Position numbers and translations under genes: made by a program. This document shows, piece after piece, positions 1-13,400 of a stretch of 21,711 nucleotides of DNA (its first letter is position 1; the number at the start of each line of letters is the position of its first letter). The notes below the pieces were generated by a model that was given only the letters and a program-made list of their open reading frames with translations, was not told the DNA's origin and searched no databases. This stretch comes from Smittium mucronatum (taxonomy: Eukaryota; Kickxellomycota; Harpellomycetes; Harpellales; Legeriomycetaceae): contig LSSL01002073.1 in the NCBI GenBank assembly GCA_001953115.1, positions 1 through 21,711 of the forward strand, written 5' to 3'.

Positions 1-253
1 ATATAGCTTGTTCGTGTTTTCTGCTTCGTTTTTTCAAAAAAGGCTAAGGGAAGCAAAAGAGTTTTATCCGGGATCGGTGGGGATTGTTAATCAAGTCAGC
101 TATCCAGGTTTTAGAATTTTTCCATTTGTGAAATGCGCGCTCACGGGCTACGCTGGTTTTCAAAAACACTGATTTTATACCCAGTTTCTGCTTCGTTTTT
201 ACAAAAAATGCTCCTCGGGCATGAGAAAAATGAATTTTTCCATTTGTGAGCAA
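1..253. repeat. Imperfect direct repeat at left edge, unknown family
   Basis: Two blocks recur in the same order and orientation. TTTCTGCTTCGTTTTT is at 18-33 and 185-200, each followed by an A-rich stretch and GCT. GAATTTTTCCATTTGTGA is at 114-131 and 232-249. The second unit is shorter (about 65 nt against about 115 nt between block starts), so one copy has an insertion or deletion. On the minus strand a 69-codon open frame (253-44) runs through both copies, but it has no recognisable domain and I do not call it a gene. The DNA is likely part of an interspersed or local repeat cut by the window edge. Confidence 0.55.
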
Positions 254-366
254 AATAGATCAGAGAAACAAAATAAAAAAAGCAAAAACAGCGATCAGAA
301 TACTTTTAAATAGTTTAATTACATTTATATTAAAAAAAATACTTAAAATCAGAAAAATTAACCCGG
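254..366 (-). other. 3' flank / probable 3' UTR of the HECT ligase gene
   Basis: This is the A/T-rich stretch immediately downstream of the TAA stop of the minus-strand ligase gene. Read on the minus strand it has T-rich runs and an AATATAAA-like sequence near 323-331 that could serve in 3'-end formation, but no canonical AATAAA was seen. The extent of the UTR cannot be fixed from sequence alone. Confidence 0.35.
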
Positions 367-1450
367 TTAGCTGAAACCAAACCCGGTATTACATTCATTA
401 ACAGCGAGAAGTAGCTGGGATCTTAAAATTTCATATGAATCATATAAGGGTAGATCGAGCTGGTTGAAACAGGTGTGAGCTGATGGAAGTCGTGCGGTAG
501 AAGAAAAATCTCTATGAATTTGGAACTTTTGTATGCCTCCACTACCCTGTAACTTAGAAAATCCTTCTAAGGGAACTTTACTGGTCCCAGTTACAAATTG
601 CAACAATTTAGCTCTTTCTTCTTGATCAAAGCTGCGCACAGTTCTCCAAAACCAAATGATCTGAGGACTTGAAGGGGAGTATCCACCATTATACTCGGTA
701 TTATTACGCCAGTCATCAACATCAATATCAGGCATACCGCTAATTAATAATTCAATCTCCTGTTCATTCATAATCTGGATTAGATCTTTGGGAACTAACT
801 CATGAAAGCCATTTAAAAATGCCTGAATTTGATCTTTAATTGCAAGACTTAATCTTTGTTCAGCAACAAGTCTAACATATTCGGCTTTATTTTCCTCATT
901 TACTTGAATTGTGCTACCGTTGGGTATAAGCTCAACTATCCTGTGCTGACCGAAATCATCCACTTCTACGCTAAATGTCTCATATACGATATCAGTAATA
1001 TCATTTTCAAGAATCCACTGAAGGGATTTAAAATATTCGGGGTCCAAAGCCTCTAAATCCTTGTAGTCTACAGGTTTTCCTAAAATATGTTTGTAAAAAG
1101 ATCTTGTAAAGTATGCATCCATAAGTCTTTGGTCGCAGATTGCCTTTCCAATAACCCTTCCAACAAACTTGAAGTACAAAAGATGGTCAGGATTAGCCCA
1201 GCTTTGAGGATTCGGTTGATAGGTAATCCGATCCGAGGCACTAGGTAAAAACAAAGCATAATCTGGGTTAAACATTTGTCTAGAAAGAACTTGGAACCAT
1301 TCTCTGGTTACACCACCAACATCAACACCTTCCTCGTCGTGGAATTTGACATTTAACTTCCCTCCTCTAATTTCTTTTCCTGACTTTCCAGCAAACTGGT
1401 GGAACGAATCTTCGAATACATATTGACGTCTAACATTTAAATTTAGTGGC
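367..1450 (-). other. HECT catalytic domain of the ligase
   Basis: This stretch encodes the C-terminal HECT domain. It starts near RRQYVFEDSFHQF and carries the N-lobe signature DEEGVDVGGVTREWFQ, the E2-binding N-lobe region and a complete C-lobe. The catalytic cysteine is the TGT codon read from 471-469 within AHTCFNQLDLP. The protein ends GFGFS, matching the conserved C-terminal tail of this ligase family, where the aromatic residue near the end matters for catalysis. No stop, gap or substituted key residue was seen, so the domain should be active. Confidence 0.95.
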
Positions 1451-4400
1451 CGTCCAAAGCTACGGCTTGAATTAGATATAATCCTCGATAATTCCTGATA
1501 TACGTAGGACCTTTTATTATCAAAATCTAACACCCGGGGATTGTGAACAAGTAATGAAAAAGAACCACTCAATAATCCCGGAGTATCACGAACCAATGAA
1601 TTCAGAATTTTTTTGTGGCCGTCAGTGAAATTGACAAAAAAGCTGTCGTTAAAACTGGGATTTGAAATATCTAGACCCCCAGAATCAAGAGGCGAGGGGT
1701 CTTTTTTGGCCTCATTATATGTCTTGAGGCCGGATTTAAGAGAAGGGGTAACAAATGGTTTGGAAACAACCATAAATGCTTCAATGATAGGAAGGAGAAC
1801 TGTAGACAGATGATTTAAATGCACAGATTTTTGAGAATATGTTAAACATAAACTTAATAAATCCCATAGTTTAATGAAATGTTTTGAATTCCAAACTTCA
1901 AGTTCTAAATCGTGAATATGTTTAATTTGGTCTTCAATTGCTTCACTATTCTTACCTTTCACATAATAAATATTACCTTGATCCATTTTTTTAGTGGTAT
2001 GAGTCAAAATATAATCAAAGGCCTTAAGTATACGTAATATTTTAGATTGATGAGATGAGGCAGATGAAAATTTGTTAGAAGTGAGAGTTTGTAATTCATC
2101 CATGAATTTTGATGAAACCCAATCATCATCGCTCCTAACTTTGTCTTCTGAATTTTGATTGGCACTTGTCTTTTGTTCTAGTAAATGATCGTTATCCTCG
2201 ATTTTACTAAAATCAGATCCAATTATTCTAGAAGATGGGACAACCAAATTTTCTAATAAATCAATCAAGCATTGTAAATCTTTGCAGAGATCTTCGGCAA
2301 GTTTAATAGCAGATCTATTCAATGAATCCATGATAACAAATAGAGTGCCATCCAAATTAAGCAAATGTTGAATTAATGTAAGAGTATACTGGAATGTTTT
2401 ACTAGTGCATTCTCCCGAGACTAAAACATTTGATATCATACTTAATTCTTGATTAGGTATTGTTGGTGGCCTGAATTTTTCATTCTGTAAGTTATTTCGA
2501 CGTCTAATTGACGTTGAGAAATCGGTCCGATCGGTGGAAAGGTGGTTTAAAGGAATATTTGATGCTTCAATTCCAGATGTATTGTCTTGTGAAGTTGAAT
2601 AGGGGGGGGTGTCAATGCCAGTCAATCTGGCCACTAATATTTTTCTTCTAACATATGCAGAAAGAGGTTTAGTTACAGTGGCTAATAACTGCATTAATAA
2701 CTCAGTAACCGTACTATTTGATCCGCAAAACAAAGGTATACCTAATAACCTCAAGAGAAGCACAAGAGGACTAGGAACATATAGCTGAGAGTTAGACTTA
2801 AAGTCATCATTATTTTTCCCAGAAAAAATTTCATCTGAAGCATCAATATTTTCACTGTTTAGTTGGCTGGAAAAAGAGCTTAAACGGTTAATATTTGAAT
2901 GTGATTTTGAGTCTGAAAAGCTATCGATTAAACTGGATGATTCTACTAAAAAACTCAATGATGCTTCAGAACTATGACGAGTTAGCTTAAGTAAAGCTTC
3001 AAGGCAGCATATTGCAGGAAAATATGGAGTAACATCTATATTTAAACGAGATAAAGGAAAATTGGATACAGCGATACCATATTGATTAGAGAAAAGAGAC
3101 TCAATAGAATTAGGCGATTCCTGATTGTTGTGATGGTTGCTCAATTCATTGAATGTTAGAGATATAAAACCATTTTTTTGGCATGAGGGGGTTCCCTCAA
3201 CATTAGTTCCTCTTATTTTTTGGGGGGTTACTAGATCTTCTTTATTAGAACCAATTCCAGGAAAATGATTAGTTATTATATCTTCCACCTTTTTTAAGCT
3301 AGAGCAATCTTGAGATAAAACCTTCAAAATTATGTTTATGAAATCAGATCGAGAACCTATGTTTTCACAAAGGTTGAAAATAACTTGCCCTAAAAGCTTT
3401 TCAGAAATTCTCCCTTTTGGTAAAAATATCAATTTTGTCAGATAAGAAATCTCAGCTGGAGTAAGAAGTCTGATTGGATTTTTTATCTTTTTAGGTTGAT
3501 AATTGTTTTTTGGGCGATCGGAGTCTTGCTGGATGGAAACAATTCCACTAGTCGAAACTTGATTTGGGTTATTAACAGAAATAGTATGATCAAGAGGTTC
3601 AGGAATAGCCACATCTTCATGGAAATCTTGATTTCTATTTCCAGTTATAGGTTGCGTAACGTTTTGTGCCGTCAAAGGAGGAGGATGCAATATAGCATTA
3701 TTTTCTGAATATTCAGCATTACTGGTAGAAGGTGTATTTATAAATCTTCGACGTTCATTTAATCTATGCAATAATCTTTGTTGCTCTAAGACTTCATGTC
3801 GAATTTCTATAGGCAAAGCGTCCAGAAATTCTCTGTTCACAGAATCAGGCTCATCTTCTTCATTTGATAAAACAGGATTTTGGATGGAGGAAGTGTGCTC
3901 AGTTACTTCAAGTTCACTCATACGTTGGAGAATGACATCTCTTCTCATATCATTGGGAATAGCATTTAGAAACTCAAGATCTATTCCTAAATTGGTTACA
4001 TCTACCATTCTGCCATCAATTTGAACCATGACAGGTTGTATTTGAGAAGATTCAGAAACGGGTGTGGGATCAGGCTGATCATTTTGAGATTCGGGAATAT
4101 TAGAACTAGTTATAGGAGCATTATCAGGGCTTGACTGAGGATTTATCAAGCCATCAGAAGAGATGTCAGTATTGGTAATACTATTATTAGAATTTGATGA
4201 ACCTCCAAGGTTCTGGTTATTTATGGCATCTATTGAGGGCTCCAAAGTTGGTTCGTATGTAGTTGAATTTAAATTAGATTCACAACTAACGTTTTCTGAA
4301 CTGATGAGATCCTGCGAAATACTATCTTGTAAGTTCAGATGATCATCCGGAGTAATATTATCAACATTAATAGGATTCTCTGAAGTGGATGTCGCAGATT

Positions 4401-7400
4401 GATGAGTATCTGTACAATTTAAATCGTTCATTTGGGTATCAAATGTGCCCTCATGAACATTTTCCGGAATTATTGAATCTACGGGTAGATCTAATGAAAA
4501 TTGTGGATTTGAATATATAGAGTTTGAGCTTGGCAAAACATTGACAGGTAATGAAATATCGGAAGAACCTTCCTTTGACTCTTTGGGAGTCACGTTCTTA
4601 GCTTTAATTAAATTTTTATCTCGAGATACAGATAATCTATTTCTATAATCAAGCTGTAGCTGTGCGTCATTTGACAGTTTTAACTTTAGAGATTGATCAT
4701 ATTTTAAAGCGTTCTCGTTAACATATCGATCATACCAAATCCGAGATTCCTGCTGCCATCTATCGTAAAAATTCATAACGGAATTTACGTTAATTGCGGA
4801 TGAAGCTAAAACAGTGGAATACAGCTTCTTCTTCAGCTCATACAGTGAATCTTTTAAAGAAGATTTATCTACTTTATTATTTTGATTAGCAAAAGGCTTG
4901 GGGTTATTTCCATGAGAGGCAATGTTCTTATTTATGGAAGATGTGACATAGGAATTTTCTAAATTATTATTAGAGTCCTGGAAAGGTGATAATTGGGTGT
5001 CATGAACATCAATAGTCAGACGAATATTTTGGGAATTATTAGCCGATATCTGGGCTTGGGAATCATTTGTAATGGAGTTGGAACTGGATTCAATGGAATT
5101 CAATTCATTAACAGGTAATAATGTTGTACAGTTGAGATCCACGTTATGGGGGATATTATTTGAATTGGATAATAAAGAATCTTGATATGAAATATCGAGT
5201 CGTTCTGTTGACGACATTAGATTAGAAGAATGGGTTTGAAGTGATACGAAACCGCCGGAAGTAAATGGATTTGGTATATTTATATTAGTACTAGTACTAG
5301 ATACCGGAGATGCCGCTGGTTGAAGGTTGTCGAAATAGTTAATCCTATGGTTCGAATTAGAGGAAACCATAGAAGTTAATCCAGAATGGCATATTCCATT
5401 GGTTGAGGCATTTGAAGAATCTGAAATAGAGGTCCTATCAAATAATGGATGTGAGAGGTCATTAACATTGTTAAAAATATTGTTATGTGGTATTCCCTGT
5501 CTTCTATTTTGAGGGGCTTGTCCTGATACAAAAACATTTATGATTTCCATTAAGCTGCTTTCTAAATTATTCAAAGAGCTAGAGTTTCCGCCACGACTGA
5601 AAATGTTATTTCTTCTAGTTGAAACTGGATGATCATCAGTAAAGTCAACAACACTATCACTGTAATCACTACCTGATGGATAATCCTCAACCATGTCTTG
5701 CATATCAATACCATCTTCGCCACCAATATCTTCATCGAATTCGCTTTCACTTTCCCATTCAGGCGAAAGATGTTGGTTTCTGAAGAGTGATCTAGAATCG
5801 GGGTTCCTTCTACCGCTGCTAGTACTTCTTGAAGTAATATAATCTGTTGGTCTTGAGGAATTTGATATTAGGTCATTAAATATTTCAAATGTGCCCACTC
5901 TTGAGTTTGTAGAAACGGGAATTGATCTTTCATGGTTTAACGAAGGTCCCGGGGATCCCGGAAGTTGGGACTCAAATGTTATTATTTGACCTGATGTAGA
6001 AGATGGGGCTATAGAATGATTATTAATACCATTTGAGTGAGAAATATTCAATTCACTCTGGCCTAAACTGTTATTAGATTCTGCAAAAGAATGTGATAAG
6101 GAATTCCCATTAAAATGAGACTCAGAAACATAGTTAGTACTTATATCAGTCGAATGAGAAAGATCGATTGCGAGATTATTAGAGGGATGAATATTTGTGC
6201 CCGCTAAAGAAGGACCATCGCCTTCAGTATGTTGGTGAATATCTTCGAGGTTCAAACCATCAAAGTTTAAACCAGAGTTATTTACGTTGCTGTTACTAGT
6301 GGAAATACGTGTAGGCAATTGGGAATTAGATGGAATTGAAATGGTATGGTCTAAAATAGATGATGTAGAAACCGATGATTGAAGATTGCCCTGAGCTAAT
6401 GGTTCAGAAACAAGGTCTTCAGGGGAAGTATTAGATGAAGCTAAATTATTATGATGAAAGGAGGATTCCCTACCATAATTGGAAATATTTAATTCATTAG
6501 AGTTAAAATCATATCTATCACTGTAAGGGGAATCAATGTCAAAATTTAAATCATCTTCCAGGTTTTCCAACACATCCAAAACTATTTCTCCATCATATTC
6601 TAAATCGCTTTCAAAATCTTCAATGGGATCATCATGATTTTCAGAATCTTCATCTTCAGAATCCAAGACTTCGTCGGCATCACTAATAAAGCTGTCAGAT
6701 TCTATAACTTCTTCGATTTCCTCGATAACCATGCCTTCATCATCTTCAGACATTTCGTCGGATGAAATATCATTTTCATCACTCATTCGAAGAGGTATAT
6801 CAACCCATTCATTTGAATTATTCTGGTTGACATCACCATTATCTCCAGATACTTGGGGGTTTAAACCTACAGCTCCTGACACATATGGATATCTCTCGTT
6901 TCGAGACAAGCTTAAGGAAGAGTCATCATTTGAGATCTCTGACTCTGACTCCGAGAAATCACTCATTGAAGAGTCCTCATCGAACTGATCAGAATAAAAT
7001 CCATCATCAGAAGCACTAGCTCCATCTACATTATCTCCTCTAAGTGCTGTTGAAGATCTTTGTAAATCTCCATGGAATAGGCCCAATGCAGAGTTTTGAT
7101 ACAGATCTGGAGGTATGTCCTCATCTCTGACATCAAAGAGATTTCCATCAACATTCAAAATATCATAATTTTGATGAAACCTTGGTAGTACACCTGAAGC
7201 ATTTTCTGATTTATCTATTAGTTTTAATGAATTCTTATCATCGTCGTTAAGATTTGCGGAAATGTTACTTAACTCTGACATAGGTTTAAGTAATGCATTA
7301 AAAATGGATTTACTTTCAGTATAATTTAAATCAAGACTTGTCAGGGCATAATTTAGTAAATCAAACATTCCTCGTTCAAGGAGCATTATTCCAATTTTAT

Positions 7401-10400
7401 TCGATGACTCGGGTGTGAAAATGCACTTATGGTTAACATCATTTAAATCATGTAGATTACACTTAGGTTTAGAATTCAGAAGGCGGTTCAATAAGTTAGA
7501 CAAAGACTTAAGTCTACTATATGTTACCTCAATGGAAACAGAAGATTGAGTGGAGTAAGGCTTGTTATGATAATTGACCGGGTTTGTAAAAGAAGCCCCG
7601 ACAGTGTCAATCGATCCTTGACTGGTCAAAGTTTCTTTGAAAGCACGACAAATATGATCTAAAATTATTCTTCTGCAGCTTTCAACAGACAATTCGTAGT
7701 CGGAGTTGAATTGTGTTAGTGAAGCTTTATCATCAATATCATGATTAAAATTTTTATTTGAAATTGTATCTTTTGTCAATTCTGATTTCTCGTGTTCATT
7801 TTCGTATTCTTTCATTGAGTAAAATCTTTGACTTTCAAAAAGATTGGATATCTGCTCAGTTTTTTTACTAGTTTTTTTCAGTAATTCGGATGAATTAGAG
7901 AGCAAACTAATCGGATTCAAGATGTTTGGAGGGCATAATAGGCATAATAACGTCTTAGCCCAATATATTTGAGAAAGACATAGCTGGGATCTAGAAACGT
8001 ACAATAATCTTTGAGCTAGATACAAGTTCTTTTGACTGATGCCAGAATTTTTTTGTATATTAGAATCAGTTGTATTCGAATCCTTCAAATATTTATTTTC
8101 ATGGGTTGGTGAAAGATTTTTGTCTGTCTGATGAATTTCTGGATTAGGTTTATTATTTTGTACGGCATTTACTTCTAAAAACTGTTTATAGTTGGCCTTG
8201 GCCATAGTTAATAAAGTTGTATTTAATGATGTCTCCCTAACTATGAGATCATGAATAAGGTGACTAATGAAAGGGGACCTAGGTTTTGCAGAACCAGATT
8301 TTATCCCGGCATCAGTGGAAACCAGTTCTACTTCATTGGAATTTGGAAAAATGATAAGAGATTTGACAGCGAAAGGACAAATAGTAAGTAATTCATAGAG
8401 TAATTGTAATAAATAACATCTATAAGCAGTGATTTCTGAACTTTCAAAACAAAGCTCACTGTCACGAAAATTGAGGTGTTTGAGCATCCCAGGAAACATA
8501 ACATGGAACGCATCAGCATAACTAGAATTATTAGAACTAGACTGTGAAGAAGGCTTAGACGAATGCAAGCCATCTCTTAAAGAAAGAATCTCATTAACAA
8601 CTATTGATATGACTTCTTTAGAAATTTTAATAGATTCGTATGAAGGGATTTCAGTGTGGTCCATATACTTAGTTTTGATCGGCTTGAATTCGCTGTCTAA
8701 ATACCTAGATAAACTGTTTTCTTTTTTATTTGAAATCTCAGTGTTTGATCTGGTGGCACTACTATTAGGATTATTTATGAAATTAAATTCTTTATCATCA
8801 GCTGAGGAAGATGTCGATTTATTTTGTGAAATAATTATTTGGGAATTATTATCTTTAGATTCAGCCTGTAAAACATCTTCCATTGTAAGTGGAGATAAAA
8901 ACCTCCATGAAAGCTTACTGGAATCAGGGTTTAAAAAGCAACAATGTTTAACAGTTATGCTATCAAATATGTTTGGGTCTCGAAGGACAGCACCAGAATT
9001 ACCTCTCAAATACGATGATATTTCAGGGGATCGAAACTGAGATTCATCGAACCATGATAATACTCGCGATGAAATCAGACCTCTTAATATTGAGTTAGTT
9101 TCTATAACATGCCTAATAATATGAGTAACCAACATTCGTTCTTGTTTAATTTGGAGTAAGGTGATTCTATTTACAGAAGACGATCTTAACGACTTTTCAA
9201 TGGCTTCGTCAGATAAATCCTGTGAGTTAATACTTTTAATATCGTTTTCTGGCAATTGCTTTAATACCCTTAATAAAACCAGTAACGAATTTCTCTCCAT
9301 AAGAGCGGAACTAAAACTTCTGATTTTTGACAATTGCAAGACTAATCTTAAAATAGAATTCTTCACATCATGAGGAACGATGGTTGGATCCGAGTTCAAT
9401 ATGTTAATTAAATCGAAAGAAAGGTCTAAAATTGACACAGTGCAACCAAGAATGGGGTTTTTTAAAGGTAAGTTAGAAATCCTTAGCTTTTCTTCAGTTA
9501 AATGTGATATGAAGCCAGGTTTGTGCTCATCAAAATTATTAGGATATATATTAGTATGGAAACTAGATTGATTAGGATTTAAATCAACCACTTGATCGAC
9601 TGTAATTTCAGAGGATATGTCACCAGATTTCAAAAACATTTTTTCATAAGAAACCTTGAAATACAGACAAATAAATAAAACGCATGGAGAAAACCAGTTA
9701 GGAATAAATTGAGAGTGAATGTGGCCTTCATTTTTTAGATTAATTTGATGATTAGTCACATTTAGTATTACACTTTTAGCTGAAACTGAAAGAATGCTTA
9801 GAATACATTTATAAACGTATCCTAAATAATCAAAAAGATCTTCAGAAAGGATTGGGTCATTCATTACAAAAGCCCAAAAGGTTGAAAACGATAGAATTCT
9901 TTCCTGGGAGCTAATATCTAGAGGGATCGCTTTGGAAAGATTAAGGGAAATATCAATTAAAGGAGAAACGAACCCTTCCAATACATTTTCAAGGCAATTC
10001 TCTTTTCCATGGGATTTGTTTTTAAAGAAAATACTCATCGCATTGAGGGTTTGGAATCTAAACTTGTTTGTGATCTTAAGGATTTTGACAACTCTAGGAG
10101 GGATAGATTCAATCAGCTTTTTTTTGTTAAAATCCATTCCCTCTTGCAAAAGTTTGATTCCATTAGAATCAGAATTTGAATTGGGAATATCACTTGATAT
10201 AGGGAGTTCAGATGTGTTTTTTGAAGAGTTGTCATTACTCAGGTGAATATTATGCGAAGTAATATCAACAGCGAGGTTAAAACTATTTGAAACATCACCA
10301 TTGTCATATGAATCATTTTGGTTTGAGTCGGAAGGATACAAGATTAAATCTTCGGAGATAGGTTCACGAAGGAGATTGGAGTTAGAATTTTGGTTTTCAG

Positions 10401-13400
10401 TTAATAATGAGGGTTGAGCTGGATCCATATTATCAACAGGAGTCAACCTAACGGTTGAAATTTCTCTATCTACCTCTGGTATAAGGTCACTAGACGAATT
10501 TGTATTCTCATTATTCGAAACTATTGAAGAAATTGTAGGATTAGAAGCGGATGTGGTGGGAATTGACTGATGATTTTGCAAAGGAAAGTTATCCTCCATG
10601 TGACTAACCAAATAGTCGGCAGCGCGATCGAGACTGTTGAAGGTCCTAATAAGAGCATTATTAACAGAATCAACAGGAAATCCCATAGATAAAAGACTGT
10701 CCACGTGACTGGGATTTGGAACTACAGTCCTGGGACCTCTCGATTGAGATGTATCTGTAATATTTCTTCCAGTTCTAACAGTTCCAGTCTCTTGTGGATT
10801 TACTGAGGACTCATCTTCACTATCTTCATGGAATAGGTCTTCGCGGTCATAAACATCATCCTCCAAAGAGTTGAACTGCAGCCCCCGATGACCATGACTA
10901 CGCACTCTCAACAATGTGTTATAAAAATCCGAAAGAGGAGGCTCTTCAACTCTGTGAATATGGAGACGGTTATGAGATCTTGTTAATTGGGTGGGATCTG
11001 AGGGTACAGGGCTTTTCTTTCCTGAATCATTTTCCCCTAGAATTAAGGTTTTAATACAACCAACTAAAGATTCCAAGACCTCAGGAGAATACGAGGTAAT
11101 ATTTGAAGATTCCCAGGAGCTCTGGATAGCAGGACAGATAGTATTACGAATATGTAGTATCAGTATTTGAGGAATAATAAAATTCTCTGAATCGATGTAT
11201 AAACATTTGGAATCGGGTTCAGCAAAAACCCTGATCGCAGATAAATAAGGGTAATCAAAAATAATAGAACCGGAAGAAAGAAACTTAACCAAAGTGAATA
11301 GACTCTCCAAAACCCCATTACATTGTGAATAGACATCGTGTTTCTTAATAGTAAGAGATTCCATTGCTGATCCATTATTATTTTTATTAACATTAATAAG
11401 ATCAATATCATCTAATCTCCCATATTCGAGTCCGAATTCAACCAAATGAACTATGACATTCGATATGGCCTTAATCCCTCCTTCAAAAACGAAAGTAGTT
11501 AGAAATGGTACCTGAACAAGAGCCCTTACATTGTATTTAATTAGTAAAGCAGAAGACATTTCAACGATAGATTTGATGTATTTCAAGTTTAAAGAAGAGT
11601 GGTTTGAACTGAGGGGTTTAGTAAGATTACGGACCAAAAAGTTAGATATGATTTTTGAAGTTTCAAATATGTTTTTTGAGGTTTCGATATTTGTAGATTT
11701 TTTTGGGACCAACAATTTAGTAAAACTTTGAAAAAATTTAGAAAAATTTGATGAAGATTTTATGAGAATATCTTTGAGATAGTTAATGTTACTTTGCTGA
11801 AATTTCTTTTTATACTTAATCTCCTTGTGAGATAAAGACACTTTTTCTTTGGGATTTGAACTAATTTCTAAATTTGAAGAACTTTGGTTAATAGAATCTG
11901 AAATATTCTTTTCATTTTGATCCAAAAGATCTGTTGCATAAAGCTCTGTATGCAAAATTAATTCATACAATTTGGTTAGTCTTTCGATCAAACCCCTATT
12001 CTGTGGTAGACATAAAATATGATGCAAAATAGGATTTTGTCTATTAACTGAACTGTTGGAATTGTTTAAAAAGTCTGTTATTAAAGAAGATATCCCAGAT
12101 ATTGACACTATCAGATGCAGTGATGAATTCAAATCGGAGATACGACATTCTTCTAATTGAGATGGATCAATGAAATAATCAATTCCACTTTCTAAGCTAT
12201 TGAGGGTTATTTCAAATGATTTGCTGCTAATAAGATGCTCAAATTCATCAAATAAGCATCTAAATGCCTCCTCAGATTTAGATCTAGAAATGGATCTAAC
12301 TATTCCATTTATTGAACGAATTGTTTTAGGAGAGACCCAATTGAAAGATATAGATTCAGAGACAATGCAAGATAACAAAGTTTTGAGTCCGTTCTTTTCT
12401 ATAAAAATGTCGTTATGAGAACGCTCCTCGAGCAAACTCTCTAAAAATACACTAATAGATTCAACCATAATAGTGTATAAATCATAAATTGACTCTTTCT
12501 TATCGATTGAATCATCATCGGTGAACAATTTCGTGTTTCCAGGATTGATTTTTTGCAACGGAGAAATGTTTCGACCAAGATAATTAAGATCCTTTAAGGC
12601 TGAAATGATGGAATCTGACACTTGATCTCTGAGGTTTGGAAAATGACGCATGAATTCGTCAATGGCCACGCCTAATGAGCTAGGAACATCAGTTTCAGAT
12701 AGCACTTTAATAAAATTAACATCAGTAAAAACTTGGAACAATTTATTGATTAAGTCAGACTTTCTCAGCATTTCGGTTCCAGCATCATTTAAGCATAAAG
12801 CACCTATACCATTAGGTATTGCGACAACGACATCTCCATGATTAGGTATTTTATTTGAAATTGAGTTTAAAAATGCTTGAGGGAGTCCGACTTCCTGTAA
12901 GACACCAAGCGATGTTGGTTCATTGTGAACCATATTGGCCATTATATCAATAGCATACCCATAAATATTGGACCCAAAACAAATTTGGTGACTAAAAACC
13001 TTAATTAAAGAATCTGGAAGAGAACCTTCAACAAGATTTCTCAAACGATCTTGGTTACCATTAGAAAGCATAAGTCGCGACAAAGTCTTGAAAAGTTCAC
13101 GGAGAAGTACAATGCGATCTGAAGGAATTAATTCTGGGCGAGTAAATTGATTTTCGTAATTTGAAGGATAAGAGGGAATCAACGTAGGAGGTTGGTTATA
13201 AATAGAAAAATCTCCAGGAGAAAGGTTATCTTCCAACCCAATCAAATCCGAAACTTCACTGTTGATCCTATTTGTGAGTAATAATACACCATTGGCATCA
13301 CAGAACGAATTGAAAGTGCTTATCTTTGCGCTCAAAAGCAAATTTAATATTCTAGTTGACTTAAACACGTCCTATTGTATTAAATGCATCAATTAAAACA

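Noticed and set aside
8609..9040. 143-codon plus-strand open frame
   Set aside because: It lies opposite the ligase exon, has no domain or motif, and is explained by the antisense of Ser/Asn-rich coding sequence.
367..13368. Reading the large minus-strand frame as a complete 4333-residue protein starting at 13368
   Set aside because: The codon there is GTG, not ATG, and it directly follows a splice acceptor. Family-conserved N-terminal sequence continues in upstream exons to an ATG at 15380.
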